NCBI GenBank assembly: GCA_905233585.1
Contig: CAJOFD010000009.1
Span: 1 to 64,000 of the forward strand
Length of the DNA stretch: 64,000 nucleotides
Source: an uncultured Bacteroidales bacterium
GTDB taxonomy: Bacteria > Bacteroidota > Bacteroidia > Bacteroidales > WCHB1-69
Direction of reading: 5' to 3'
A program made the position numbers and the translations under genes. Below the pieces are notes generated by a model. The model was not told the origin of the DNA. It did not search any database and saw only the letters and a list, made by a program, of their open reading frames with translations. Position 1 is the stretch's first letter. Each line of letters begins with the position of its first letter. This document shows positions 1 to 12,100 of this stretch, one piece after another.

Positions 1-1392
1 TTTGTCAATACACTTGGATATATGTTCTTTGATTGTATTGGCCAGATTTTTGGCTGCTTCCATATCCTTGCTTTCAGCATAGATACGAATGATGGGTTCA
101 GTGTTTGATTTTCTCAAATGTACCCATTCGTGTGGAAAAATGATTTTAACGCCATCAATGTCAATTATTTCATTGTTGCTGTACAATTGTTTCATTTTTT
201 CCAGAATTTTATCAACATTGATATTCGGAGTTAATTGCATTCTGTCTTTGTATATAAAATAATTTGGAAAAGATTGTCTCAAATGAGAACATGTGCAATT
301 CCGTTTTGCCAAAGAGGTGAGAAACAATGCAATTCCGACCAAGGCATCACGTCCGTAGTGTAATTGTGGATAAATAACACCGCCATTGCCTTCTCCTCCG
401 ATAATAGCCTGACATTCTTTCATTTTTTGCACTACATTCACTTCTCCGACAGCGGCGGCAAAATATTGCCCTCCATGTTGTAAGGTAATATCTTTCAAGG
501 CTTGAGAAGAAGAAAGATTGGAAACGGTATTTCCTTTTTGTTGATTTAGAATATAGTCAGTCACAGCCACGAGTGTGTATTCTTCTCCGAAGCATTCTCC
601 GTTTTCTTGCATAATTGCAAGTCTGTCCACGTCAGGGTCCACGACAAAGCCGACATCAACTTTATGGGTTTTGATAAATTCGCTAATATCTGTCAAATGT
701 TCTGGTAATGGTTCCGGATTGTGCGGAAAAATTCCATTGGGAGTGCAATTTAATTCGTGTATTGTTTGTACTCCCAAGGCTTTAAGTAATTTGGGTATGG
801 CTATGCCTCCCGTAGAATTAACACAATCGACCGCTACCGAAAAATTTGCATTGACAATGGCATTGCAATCTACAATGGGAAGACGCTTAACGGCTTGAAT
901 GTGTCTGTCTATTGCATTGTCAACTTGTTGATAAGTTCCCATTTTATCGTAAGAACAAAATTGTATGTCATCAATTTGTTCTGCTTTGTCTAATACTTTT
1001 TGTCCCAATTGAGCGGAGAAAAATTCACCGTTGTCATCTAACAACTTTAAGGCATTCCATTGAGCAGGGTTGTGGCTAGCGGTAAGTATAAGACCGCCAT
1101 TGGCTTTTTGGTACAACACTTCCATTTCTACTGTTGGGGTGGTAGATAATCCGATGTCCAAGACATTCACCCCCATACTAATAAGTGTTCCGCATACCAA
1201 ATGATTGACCATTTCTCCCGAAACGCGGGCATCTCTACCTACAACAACGTAAAGATTTTGGCTAGGATATTTTTCGTTTAAAATCAATGCGTAGGCTGCA
1301 GTAAATTTAACAATATCAATAGGTGTTAAATTGTTGCCTTGAGTTGCTCCTATTGTTCCTCTTATGCCTGATATGGATTTAATTAAAGTCAT
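1..1392 (-). CDS. glmM: phosphoglucomutase/phosphomannomutase (GlmM-like), 3' part missing at window edge
   Basis: Manual reverse-strand translation starts MTLIKSISGIRGTIGATQGNNLTPIDIVKF and contains the phosphoserine loop LILTASHNPAQWNALK and the metal loop VDPDVDRLA. Open to position 1, so absent from the ORF track. Confidence 0.85.
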   Translation of the reverse strand, partial: MTLIKSISGIRGTIGATQGNNLTPIDIVKFTAAYALILNEKYPSQNLYVVVGRDARVSGEMVNHLVCGTLISMGVNVLDIGLSTTPTVEMEVLYQKANGGLILTASHNPAQWNALKLLDDNGEFFSAQLGQKVLDKAEQIDDIQFCSYDKMGTYQQVDNAIDRHIQAVKRLPIVDCNAIVNANFSVAVDCVNSTGGIAIPKLLKALGVQTIHELNCTPNGIFPHNPEPLPEHLTDISEFIKTHKVDVGFVVDPDVDRLAIMQENGECFGEEYTLVAVTDYILNQQKGNTVSNLSSSQALKDITLQHGGQYFAAAVGEVNVVQKMKECQAIIGGEGNGGVIYPQLHYGRDALVGIALFLTSLAKRNCTCSHLRQSFPNYFIYKDRMQLTPNINVDKILEKMKQLYSNNEIIDIDGVKIIFPHEWVHLRKSNTEPIIRIYAESKDMEAAKNLANTIKEHISKCIDK

Positions 1393-2117
1393 TAGTCTAT
1401 GTTTATTTGTTTTTTTATTTCTTTTGAATTGATTTCCATGCCTAAAAGATAGCCACAATCGTTTATTTTTCCAGCATATACGCAACCGTTGTCAAGACAA
1501 ATATATCGATGTTTTTCCACATTTTCAATTAGCATTTCAATATTGTCCATAGGCAAAACGTGGTGCCCGTGTATGACAATTTTATCCCCAAGCCATTGTT
1601 TGTCATAAAAACAATTAACGCCAAAAAGGAATTCCTCCGTTGCTTCCAATGGATTAGGCAATTTGCAATTTAATCCGGCATGTGTTAATATTGCCTGTGG
1701 TAAAATATAATAATAAGGTAATGTTTTCAACCAATCAATGTATATTGTAGGAATATCGGTAACCAACTGTACATTAAAACTTTTTAATGTTTCTTTGCCC
1801 AATTGTTCATGCCAAGATTGACAAAACAATGTTTCTTGTTTGAGATGCTGAAACCATTTTTTTTCGGTAATTTTTTTTGCCGCATCGTAGGCTTGCAACA
1901 GCATATATTCGTGGTTGCCGACAATAGAAAACACTTTATAACCAGAAGTTTGCAGATCTATAATATAATCCAAAACTTCTTTGGAATAATTGCCTCTGTC
2001 AATCAAATCGCCTAAAAAATAATATTCATTTTCTTTAGAAAGTCCGATATGGTCTTCTAATAATTTTTTAAGCGTACGAATGCAACCATGTACATCGCTG
2101 ACAACCCACTGTTGCAT
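1392..2117 (-). CDS. metallophosphoesterase (PPP-type serine/threonine phosphatase / diadenosine tetraphosphatase-like)
   Basis: Motifs SDVHG, LGDLIDRG, GNHE and HGHH. Stop/start overlap with the neighbouring genes. Confidence 0.88.
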   Translation of the reverse strand: MQQWVVSDVHGCIRTLKKLLEDHIGLSKENEYYFLGDLIDRGNYSKEVLDYIIDLQTSGYKVFSIVGNHEYMLLQAYDAAKKITEKKWFQHLKQETLFCQSWHEQLGKETLKSFNVQLVTDIPTIYIDWLKTLPYYYILPQAILTHAGLNCKLPNPLEATEEFLFGVNCFYDKQWLGDKIVIHGHHVLPMDNIEMLIENVEKHRYICLDNGCVYAGKINDCGYLLGMEINSKEIKKQINID

Positions 2118-2863
2118 TATTTCTTACCTTGGTTTGCAACTGCGTCCATCAATTTTTTCAAGGTTTCCTCATCTGCCAAATAGTAATCTTTGATAAGATT
2201 CATATTGTCGTCAAATTCGAAAACATAAGGGATACCTGTTGGAATATTTGTATCAATAATTGCTTTATTGTCAATATTCTTTAGGTATTGAACAATGGCT
2301 CGCAAACTGTTCCCATGAGCGGCAATTATAACTTCTTTGTATTTTTTGATATTGGGTAATATGCTTTCTTTCCAATATGGTAAAATTCTGTCTATTGTAT
2401 CGCACAATGCTTCGGTTGCAGGGTGAGCCATCTGGTTATCAATTTGTTGGTATCTGATGTCGTTGATAGGATGTCTTTCATCGCTTTCGTCCAATTGCGG
2501 CGGACGAACATCAAAACTTCTTCTCCAAAGTTTTACTTGGGCTTCACCATATTTTTCGGTTGTTTCTTTTTTGTTAAGTCCCTGCAAAGTGCCATAATGT
2601 TTTTCGTTTAAACACCATGATTTTTCAGTGGGAATCCACAATAAATTCATCTCTTCAAGAGCAATGTTTAGTGTTTTGATTGCTCTTTTTAAATATGATG
2701 TGTAGGCGTATTTAAAATTAAAGCCTTCTTGTTTCATGCGTTTTCCTGCTTCGTGTGCTTCATTTACACCATTTTCGGACAAATCAACATCTGTCCAACC
2801 CGTAAAGCGATTTTCTTTATTCCATTCGCTTTCGCCATGTCGAATTAATACTAATCTATACAT
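2117..2863 (-). CDS. gpmA: 2,3-bisphosphoglycerate-dependent phosphoglycerate mutase
   Basis: [29 protein letters not shown] and [14 protein letters not shown]. Start placed at [10 protein letters not shown] rather than at the longer ORF start (2899). Confidence 0.93.
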   Translation of the reverse strand: MYRLVLIRHGESEWNKENRFTGWTDVDLSENGVNEAHEAGKRMKQEGFNFKYAYTSYLKRAIKTLNIALEEMNLLWIPTEKSWCLNEKHYGTLQGLNKKETTEKYGEAQVKLWRRSFDVRPPQLDESDERHPINDIRYQQIDNQMAHPATEALCDTIDRILPYWKESILPNIKKYKEVIIAAHGNSLRAIVQYLKNIDNKAIIDTNIPTGIPYVFEFDDNMNLIKDYYLADEETLKKLMDAVANQGKK

Positions 2864-3014
2864 AATTCTTTTCTTCTTGTATTTATAAATATGAAACATA
2901 TAACGTTCAAAATTATTATTTATTGTATATTTTTGTAATCAAAAGAATATCAATTGTTTAAAAAATATATGGAAAAATTATTGGAAAAATATGTAATAAT
3001 CAAAAAAAAAGTTG

Positions 3015-3022
3015 TACTTTTG
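3015..3022 (+). promoter_or_regulatory. Bacteroidetes-type -7 promoter element TACTTTTG upstream of rpmH
   Basis: Matches TAnnTTTG; followed by a short leader and rpmH. Confidence 0.6.
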
Positions 3023-3078
3023 CAATCCCAATTTTAGGGGAGAAATAGAAACGAATAATAACGACAAAAATAGCAGCA

Positions 3079-3243
3079 ATGAAAAGAACATATCAACCTT
3101 CTGTTAGAAAAAGAAAAAACAAACATGGTTTCAGAGAACGTATGCTCTCTGCTAATGGTAGAAGAGTTTTGGCTGCAAGAAGAGCCAAAGGTAGAAAAAA
3201 ATTAACGGTTTCTGACGAAAAATTAGGCGGCAAGAAATTTTAA
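3079..3243 (+). CDS. rpmH: 50S ribosomal protein L34
   Basis: Manual translation [54 protein letters not shown] (54 aa). Below the ORF-track length cutoff. Confidence 0.97.
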   Translation: MKRTYQPSVRKRKNKHGFRERMLSANGRRVLAARRAKGRKKLTVSDEKLGGKKF

Positions 3244-3341
3244 TTGATTGCCTGCATTATACAAAGAGAGGTGAACAGAATGCTGTCCACCTTTTTTTGT
3301 ACAAAGATTGCATTTGCACAAATTATTTGAATTTTTTATGT

Positions 3342-3349
3342 TATCTTTG
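3342..3349 (+). promoter_or_regulatory. -7 promoter element TATCTTTG upstream of the YfhO-like gene
   Basis: TAnnTTTG match about 20 nt before the preferred ATG. Confidence 0.5.
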
Positions 3350-3365
3350 CTTTTTAATATTGATA

Positions 3366-5900
3366 ATGATGAATAAAACACAAATTGTAAAACATGTATT
3401 GGCAATTGTTTTTTTTGCATTGCTGACTTTGGTTTATTTTAAACCTCTTTTAGATGGAAAAGATGTGCAACAATCTGATATGTTGCATTTTGAAGGAATG
3501 TCAAAAGAGTTGACAGATTACCATGAAAACACGGGGGGGTATTCGTATTGGACTAATGCGATGTTTTCCGGCATGACTTCTACTTATATTTATGGTCCTC
3601 CTGATGCCAATGTTTATAATTGGCTGTCTGCTCCCATACAAAAAGGTACGCCAATGAGGAGTTTTGGTATCATATTTATGATGCTGATAGGGGCATATAT
3701 TGCCATGTTGGCTTTTGGTATGAGTTTTTGGGTGGCTTTAGGGGCGGCCATTGCCTATGCTTTTTGTTCGTACAATTTTATTATTATAGAAGCAGGACAT
3801 ATTACCAAGGCCTATGCTATTGCTGTTTTACCATTGGTTATCAGTGGGGTTGTGTTGGCTTATCAAAACAAAAGAGTTGCGGGCTTTTTCTTGTTTATGA
3901 TAGGATTTGGCTTGAGTTTGGCACAATCGCATCCTCAGATTACCTATTATACGGCATTGGCGGTAGCAGCCTATGCATTAATTGTTTTTATATATGCTAT
4001 TATTCAAAAAACATTGCTTGATTTCTTTAAGTCTAGCGGTGTTTTGATAATTGCTCTTATTTTGGCTTTGTTGCCTAATCTTGGATTGTTGTATCAGAGT
4101 TATGATTATTCCAAAGAGAGTATGAGAGGCAAAAGCGAACTTACGGCCAAAGCAGAAGAAAACGGTAGCGGTTTGGCTTATGATTATGCGTATGCGTGGA
4201 GTTATGGTAAAGGGGAAACTTTTTCTCTGTTAGTGCCCAATATGGCAGGTGGGGCTTCGCATTTCAGAACTTTTGAAGAAATGCAAGAGTTCATGCCGTC
4301 AACTATAAATACTTTACAAACAAAACGTTTTGAACAAGATCCCAATCAATTGTTGCAACAATGTTCCACCTATTGGGGTGAACAACCTTTTACCTCTGGA
4401 CCTGTTTATGTGGGTGCGGTTATTTGTTTGTTGTTTGTGTTTAGTTTGTTTGTTGTCAAAGGCAAGATGAGAATATGGGCTATTGTTGTTTTCCTGTTTT
4501 CGATTGCTTTGGCTTGGGGAAAACATTTCCCTTTGCTGAATGATTTCTTTTTCAATTATTTTCCAATGCACAATAAGTTCAGAACACCCTCTATGATATT
4601 GGTGCTGACTGCTTTTATTATGGCTTTTTATGGCTTTTATGGTTTGAATATATTGACAGACAAAAACAAACAAACAGATAAGAAAAAAATAAATCGTCAT
4701 TTATACATATCGTTTGGAATAGTGGGTGGTATGTCATTGTTGTTTGCCATTATGCCAAATGTATTTTTTGATTTTACCTGTGATAGAGACAACTTGTTGC
4801 CTGCAGAATTGTTGGCAGCCTTGCAATCGGACAGGCAAGCCATGTTGGTGGCTGATGCATGGCGGACATTAGGCTTTGTGTTTGTAACAGCCATTTTGCT
4901 TTGGTTGATTATCAACGAAAAAGTAAAAAAACAACAATATATTGTCGTAGTTATATCGTTATTGGCATTGTTTGATTTGTGGAATGTGGACAAACGTTAT
5001 TTGAATGATAATAATTTTGAAGAAAAGAAAGTAAGTATCAATCAACAATATCAGTTTACACCTTGCGATGCGGCTATTAAACAAGATGTTTCTTTGGGTT
5101 ATCGTGTTTTAAATTTAGCGGCAAGTCCATTTAATGATGCTCATGCTTCCTATTTCCACCATTCCATAGGTGGGTATCATGGTGCAAAAATCAGACGATA
5201 CCAAGAATTTATCGATTCGGTGATGATGAATGATTTGAATAGATTTACAACGCAAATCAACACCATACGTTCAGATTCAGAACAACATGTTTTTATGTCG
5301 TCATTGCAGTCGTTGAATATGTTGAATGCCAAATATTTCATTTATAATTATCAGGCTGCTCCATTGGTGAATACTGAAATATTCGGACCTGCATGGTTTG
5401 TAGATAATGTAAAAATGGTGGATAATGCAGATGAAGAGATTGCAGCTTTTAGAAATACCGATGTGAAAACAACTGCGATTGTAAACAAACAATTTGCACA
5501 ACAAGTGCAAAAATTCAACTCGCAACACAACAAAAATTCCACTATTGCTTTAATACAGAAAGATTCAAAAACATTAACTTATAATGTTAATGCCGTAAAA
5601 GATGAATTGGTTGTTTTTTCTGAAATATTTTATCCCAAATATTGGAAAGTTACGATTGATGGTAAAGATTGTTCTGCGGATTTGTTTAGAGCCGACTATA
5701 TACTTCGTGCCATGATGGTTCCGCAAGGGCAACACACTATTCATTTTGAATTTGTGCCTCAAGCATGGATAAATGCAAGAACGGTATCTATGATAAGTTC
5801 TATATTGATACTTCTTTTTATGTTGGGAAGTTTGGCATATTATGCTTATAACTATTATAAGAAAAACCCTAAAACGTTTGCGAAGGCAGAACAAAGATAA
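3366..5900 (+). CDS. YfhO-family multi-pass membrane protein
   Basis: Many hydrophobic helices and a C-terminal segment ELVVFSEIFYPKYWKVTIDGK...ADYILRAMMVPQGQHTIHFEF typical of YfhO-like proteins. Start set at MMNKTQIV, after the promoter. Confidence 0.8.
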   Translation: MMNKTQIVKHVLAIVFFALLTLVYFKPLLDGKDVQQSDMLHFEGMSKELTDYHENTGGYSYWTNAMFSGMTSTYIYGPPDANVYNWLSAPIQKGTPMRSFGIIFMMLIGAYIAMLAFGMSFWVALGAAIAYAFCSYNFIIIEAGHITKAYAIAVLPLVISGVVLAYQNKRVAGFFLFMIGFGLSLAQSHPQITYYTALAVAAYALIVFIYAIIQKTLLDFFKSSGVLIIALILALLPNLGLLYQSYDYSKESMRGKSELTAKAEENGSGLAYDYAYAWSYGKGETFSLLVPNMAGGASHFRTFEEMQEFMPSTINTLQTKRFEQDPNQLLQQCSTYWGEQPFTSGPVYVGAVICLLFVFSLFVVKGKMRIWAIVVFLFSIALAWGKHFPLLNDFFFNYFPMHNKFRTPSMILVLTAFIMAFYGFYGLNILTDKNKQTDKKKINRHLYISFGIVGGMSLLFAIMPNVFFDFTCDRDNLLPAELLAALQSDRQAMLVADAWRTLGFVFVTAILLWLIINEKVKKQQYIVVVISLLALFDLWNVDKRYLNDNNFEEKKVSINQQYQFTPCDAAIKQDVSLGYRVLNLAASPFNDAHASYFHHSIGGYHGAKIRRYQEFIDSVMMNDLNRFTTQINTIRSDSEQHVFMSSLQSLNMLNAKYFIYNYQAAPLVNTEIFGPAWFVDNVKMVDNADEEIAAFRNTDVKTTAIVNKQFAQQVQKFNSQHNKNSTIALIQKDSKTLTYNVNAVKDELVVFSEIFYPKYWKVTIDGKDCSADLFRADYILRAMMVPQGQHTIHFEFVPQAWINARTVSMISSILILLFMLGSLAYYAYNYYKKNPKTFAKAEQR

Positions 5901-5927
5901 GTTGTTTATATTATCAAAAAACATACC

Positions 5928-5966
5928 CAGCAACAGCAAGGTGTCTTTGATACCTTGCTGTTGCTG
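5928..5966. terminator. perfect 15-bp hairpin (CAGCAACAGCAAGGT / ACCTTGCTGTTGCTG) after the YfhO-like gene
   Basis: Exact inverted repeat with a 9-nt loop. No clear U-tract, so terminator function is uncertain. Confidence 0.5.
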
Positions 5967-6121
5967 CCTGTTATTATGTTGTTAATAAAAATCTTTTATC
6001 AAAAAAGGCGATAAATTAAAAAAATATGATAAATTTGCATTTTCAAAAAATGAATTGATTAAAAAAGGAAGAAGCCGAAAATCCAGAACAGAGTAGGCCT
6101 TATAAAATTTTCATAAAAAAA

Positions 6122-9100
6122 ATGAAAAAGTCAATTTTATTATTGTGTAGCCTATTGCTTTTGTTGCAAGCAACATGGGCTCAAGTTACCGTTGTCGGCT
6201 CCGAGAATTTTGACGGAACAAGTCATACGTTTTCGGCTACGACCATGAACGGTGCAACATGGACAATAGACCAGAGCTATTATTACAATGGGACAAAGTC
6301 TATTGGAGGTGCAATCCCTATTTTTACAGGTGACTCCATTGTTTTAACAAGTCCAATTTATGATTTTTCACTTTACGGCTGGGTAGAAATGTCTTTTGCT
6401 CATATCTGTAAGGTTTCTGTATTGGACGAATGTAAGGTTCAATACCGATTGGACGCTATGGGACCAATGGGTGCATGGAAAGATATTCCTGCTACTGCCT
6501 ATAAGGGAACAGGCAGAAATTACGGTGCTGTCGGTTTTAATGCAAATTCCTACGATATCTGGAATGCGGCAGACAGCAATGCAATGCCAGTCAACAGCAC
6601 TTGGTGGCAATCAGAATTGTTTGATGTTACCAACGAAGTGTCTTACGACAGGGCTCAATTTCGTTTTGTTTTGAAAAGAACGGCAACTGCCGCAACACTT
6701 GTTAATTACGGGTGGTTGATAGATGCATTTCAAGTACGAGCATCTACTTATGAAATCAAACCTCCTGTTGTACAATTGTTGAATACTTATAAGGATACGG
6801 TTGCATATACAGGACCATATGTTGTAAATGCTAAAGTGGCTTCACGTACAGCCGCCAAAACGGTTACTCCCAAATTGTATTGGACAGCCGTACAACCTAA
6901 TGGTATGGGTACTGTAAATGATTCTATAGCTATGACTGCCTACGAAGGCGATTCCTTGTGGACAGCCTATATTCCGCAATATGTATTTGGAACATCTATT
7001 TCTTATAAAGTAATAGGAAAAGATACAACTGGTAATACGGATTCCGCAGTTTCAACAGGTTTTATTTCCAAGAGAGTATTCTCCAATTATATATATGTGG
7101 GAGATACAACTTTAACTAACACTATTAGCACTATTCCTTATGAGTCTTATTATGATTATTCATGGTCAAGAACATTGTATCTGGCTTCTGAATTGCAATT
7201 AGGACCTATTACACATATTGCTTGGAGATGTAATACTAATAATGTTACAACAAATAACATAAGTGTATATTTTAAACAAACCACAGATGTATCAATATCG
7301 TCATCTACATCTTATATAAATCCTATAACAGACGGGGCTACATTGGTTTGGCAAGGTTCAATAACAACGGTTAATGGTTGGGTAGATATAACCTTGAATG
7401 ATGCTTTTTATGTACAGAATGGTTATGGGTTGATAGTTTATGTGGATAATAATGATGGAAGTTGGACGAATGCTATTGCTTGGCGTTCTCATGCTGTTTC
7501 AACTGCCTTGCAACCGGTTTTTGGACGGCAAGATGCTTCAATGCCAAGTAGTGGCAGTGTTTCTTCTACAAGACCTCACACAAGATTTTATCTGAACAAA
7601 ACAATAGACAGCACGGCAATGACTTTGTTGCAAATTTCAGGTGGAGATACTGTTACGGTTTCGCCTGCAAGTGCAACCTCTATTAGTGTAGATGTTTTGA
7701 ATTCCGGATATTATAATCTTACTTCTGCTGTATTGGGTTGGAGTGTAAACGGTGTTGTACAAAGCAACAATGTACCATGGAGTGGAAATCTGTATGCAGA
7801 TTACCAAGATGTATGTGCTTTAGGTAGTTATTCACCCAAAATGAACGGCTATGATACAGTTGAAGTGTGGGTAAACAGTGTTAATGGAAAGGCTGTAACA
7901 CAAAAGGATACTTTGACAAAACGTATTTATGGTTCTGCGGATATTGTGCTTGCTTGGCAGAAATATATGGAAGACACTGTTTATACTACAGGACCTTTTG
8001 AATTTGAGGTTTCGGCTCACTCCTTGTCAGGTAGAACTATTACCGCAATAGGTCTTGCCTATACACTCAAACAAAATGGTACAACCATAGCCACAGGTAC
8101 ATTGCCTCTAAACAATAATGGTAATAATATGTGGAGCATAAAAGTTGCCAATCTTTCTTATGGTACAGAAGTTATTTATGCTGCACAAGCCACAGACTAT
8201 ATGGGCAATGTGGTTTCATTGGGCAAGACAAGTTATATAGACGGTACTAAAACAGTTGGCTTGGTTGCTATAGGAGATACAACTTGTTCCCGTAGTTTAT
8301 CTTATATTCCTTCAAGTTCAGGTATAAATAGTTCTTGGTCAAGAATGTTGTATACGGCTTCAGAAGTTGGAGGTAAAACGTTGTTTGGTGTAGCATGGTA
8401 TTCAACCAATGGACCAACTGCTCCTGTGCCAGGGGAGACACTTTATGCAAGATTGGTAAATTATAATACTATAGCAGACGAGGGTACTACGGGTCATATA
8501 GATCCTCTTTCCGTAGGGGCAACATTGGTTTGGCAAGGCTCTATTCCAAATTTGACCAGCAATGGCGGTTGGTTTGAATGTGAGTTTAATACACCTATTC
8601 AAGTACCTAACAATATGGGTGTGATGTTGTATTATGAACACAACACCACTTCTGTTTCTTCCTCGTATTTTTGTGGTACTGTAACAGGCTATACACGTAG
8701 TTCTGGAGGTGATGAAGCAAGACCGGCTACTAAATTTCACATGGCTGTTCCAAGAACATGGAATGCCAACTCTGTGGCATTGGAAGAAATTGTTTCTCCT
8801 GAAATAAGTGTTGCTCCAAGTTCACAACCTCTTAAAGTGATTATCAGAAACAAGGGTAGTCAGAATTTGAATTGTACTATTGCTTATTCTGTTAATGGAG
8901 GTACACCTGTTACTTATAATTATACCCAAGGTTTGGCTTGCGATTTTATAGACACAGTTCTTTTAGGCAATATTGCCATGACATACGGTAATGTTTACCA
9001 TATAACGGTATGGGTATCTGACCCGAATGGTCAAGTTGATCCTGTAACTTCCGATGACACTTTATCAGTGATGTCGGTTCCATGTAGCAGCCAGTTGGCT

Positions 9101-12100
9101 CCGGGAACATTTACCATTGGTCCTTCTGCCAATGCAGATTTCGCTACACTTGACCAATTTATCAGAATTGCACAATATTGTGGCATCTCGTCTCATGGTA
9201 CTTTCAGATTGGAAATGGAAACAGGCACTCATAATGGTCAGGGCAACTTCGCTTATCTCCAAAGGGTATTCAACAACAATGATGAGATAATACTTACCTC
9301 TCAATCAGGCAATGCTTCTGATGTTGTTTTATCCAATAGCGATAATGTAATTGTTTTGGGTAGGAATTACAATGTTTATATAAACAATTTGACCATTGCA
9401 ACTACAACGGCATCTGCTGCAGGTGTATATTTTGATAGTGCATGCAGTAATGTGGAAATTAAAAATTGTGTGTTCAATATGAGTAACACCGCATCTTCAG
9501 CAACAGGTTCTGCCATTTATTTCCCGGGTTCCACAAGCAATACGGGTATGGGTAATCTGCGTATTTTGAACAATACCTTTAATGATGGTTATGCAGGTTT
9601 GTGGTTAACCTATGCTAATGCAAATTATGCAGGCGTGGCAAACAATCCTGCCAGAATTACTATTACCAATAATAAATTTAACCGATTCCGTTATTATGGA
9701 GTTTATGCTTATAATTATATTGGTATTGATAGGATAGCCGACAATGAATTTGTTTCTTCTACGGCTGGAAATACAATTTATACAATAAACTTAGGTTATA
9801 CGCGAATAGATAGTGGTGTTGTTCGTAATAAAATCTTATTACAAAATTCGAGTACTGGTTATGGTATAAGGTTGTATTACGCACATAATGCAAGCACGGG
9901 AACAACTGTTCCTGCTCTGATTGCTAACAATGAAATACGCAAACTTTCAGGGTCAGGTACTTTCTATGGTTTGTATCAAAATTATGCCAAAGCCAATTGG
10001 TATCACAATACGGTTTATCATGCAGGTACAGGCTCTTCTTATGGTATTTATGTTAATACTACCAATACTACATATCCTGCAAGTATCAGGAACAATATCT
10101 TTGTTTCCAACAGTTCATCTACAACCAACTATCCTATCTATGGTACAGTTACCAATTTGAATAATTGTGATTTGGATTACAATTGTTATTGGGGACCAAG
10201 AGCAGGCACCTCAACTTCGTATGTAGGTTATGCAGGTGCTGCAAAAGCAGATTTGACGGCATGGAGAGCAGCCTTGAACGGCAAAGATTCCAATTCGGTT
10301 TCGTTAGACCCGCAATTTAAGAACATATCTCAAAATGGAGATATAAACAATTATACGGCTTTGATGTGTCCTACAAGAGGAGTTGATGCTGATATAAACG
10401 GCAATAAACGTTGGAGTGTGTCTGCTATGGGTGCATATACTCCGATTGTCGGTATTCAGGGTACCGATTTGGAATTGGTGGCTATGGTTGAACCTGATAC
10501 AAGCAATACCGAACTTTGTACGCCAAACTATGTTACTGCAAAATATACTGTAAAAAATGTGGGGACAGACATGGTTGATTTCTCACAAACACCAATGACT
10601 TTGACGCTTTATGTTTCAGGAGCGGATTCTGCCGTTTGGGATACTGTCATCAGCACAGGTTCTCTTATGCCGTTTGTTGTGGATACCTTTGTTGTTACCA
10701 ATATGCTTAATGTAGATGTCAATGGTATATTGAATTTTGTAGGTGTGGTAACATGCAGTGCGGATACCATCAAAACCAACGATACTGTATATTCAACTTT
10801 CGGTCCGACACGTTGGATGTTGCCTTTGGATGAAAACTTCTCCAACGGATTCCCTGAATCTATGCAGGTAAGAGGCAACAATACTGCTGACAGTTGGACA
10901 ATCATGCTTGACAGCAATGCTTCAGGCACTGTAATTCCTCAGTTCGGCAATGCAATGATGACCTTTGAAGGCAACCGTGGCGCTACAAGCAAATTGATGA
11001 CCCGCCAGTTGAACTTTAGTAATATCAGAGAACCTATATTGGAATTCTGGTATTGGCACGATACAAGTGCAAGTGTTGCAACAGGTTCTTTGGCAGACTT
11101 TGTCAATGTGGCTTATACTGTCAATGGCGGTGTTTCGTATGTTGCTTTGGAAAGACTGCAAAAGAATGACGGTTCAGGCAGAATGGGCTGGCACAGACAT
11201 ATGGTTTCGTTAGACTCTGCTATCGGTGCTTCTTGTGTTATCATTACTTTTGATGCTACAAGATTGTCTTTGGCTCAATATGACGGTGCACAATATCTTG
11301 ACAGAATACGTGTTACGGCTAAACAGGATGTGGCTGTTACCGATATATTGACAAGCCCGATTACCGTTTGCAACACCACTACCGATTTGTCGGTTGTGTT
11401 AGAAAATGTAAGTTCGCAAGCGATAGATTTCTCTGTTTCTCCAACTGCTTTGCAAGTGGAGATTACCGGAGCAATGACACGTTCGTTTACCTATCCGTTG
11501 ACAAGTGGCACTCTTGCTGCTTTGTCTAAAGATACCTTTGATATTACAACAGGTTTGACATTTAACAATGGTAATTATCATATTGCCGTTAAAATAGCAA
11601 CTGCTATTGACAACAATGACAATAACGATACCATGAGCAAGGATATAAACATCAATCCTTCATTATTGGTAGATGCTCAAAAGGTAAGTACAAGCAGCAG
11701 TTGTTTGATACCGGCTACGCCGATATATCAAGTGGTGAACTTAAACAACAATGGTGATATGGATATGTCAGACCTCGTATTTGTTTTGGAAGTTTCCAAC
11801 TCTACGGGTTCTGTTGTTGAAACCTTGAGAGATACCATGACAGGTGTGTTGTCCGCCGGTGCGAGCGTTTCACATACATTTGCTTATCCTTATTCTGTTC
11901 CTAACGATGTTCAATACAATGTAGCGGTAACCGTTGCTCCTATGTGCAACGCTGCTATGACTTACCAATCGGTAATCAATGAATGTATTGAATCCAACGA
12001 TTTGTCTGTTGATGGCATTATTACACCTGCAAATGACGGCACTTGTAACAAAGTGGGCGACAGATTGGTTGTAAAAGTCAAAGTCAGCAACAAGAATCCT

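Noticed and set aside
575-898. 107-aa plus-strand ORF
   Set aside because: Antisense to the well-supported glmM-like CDS; no recognisable domain or promoter.
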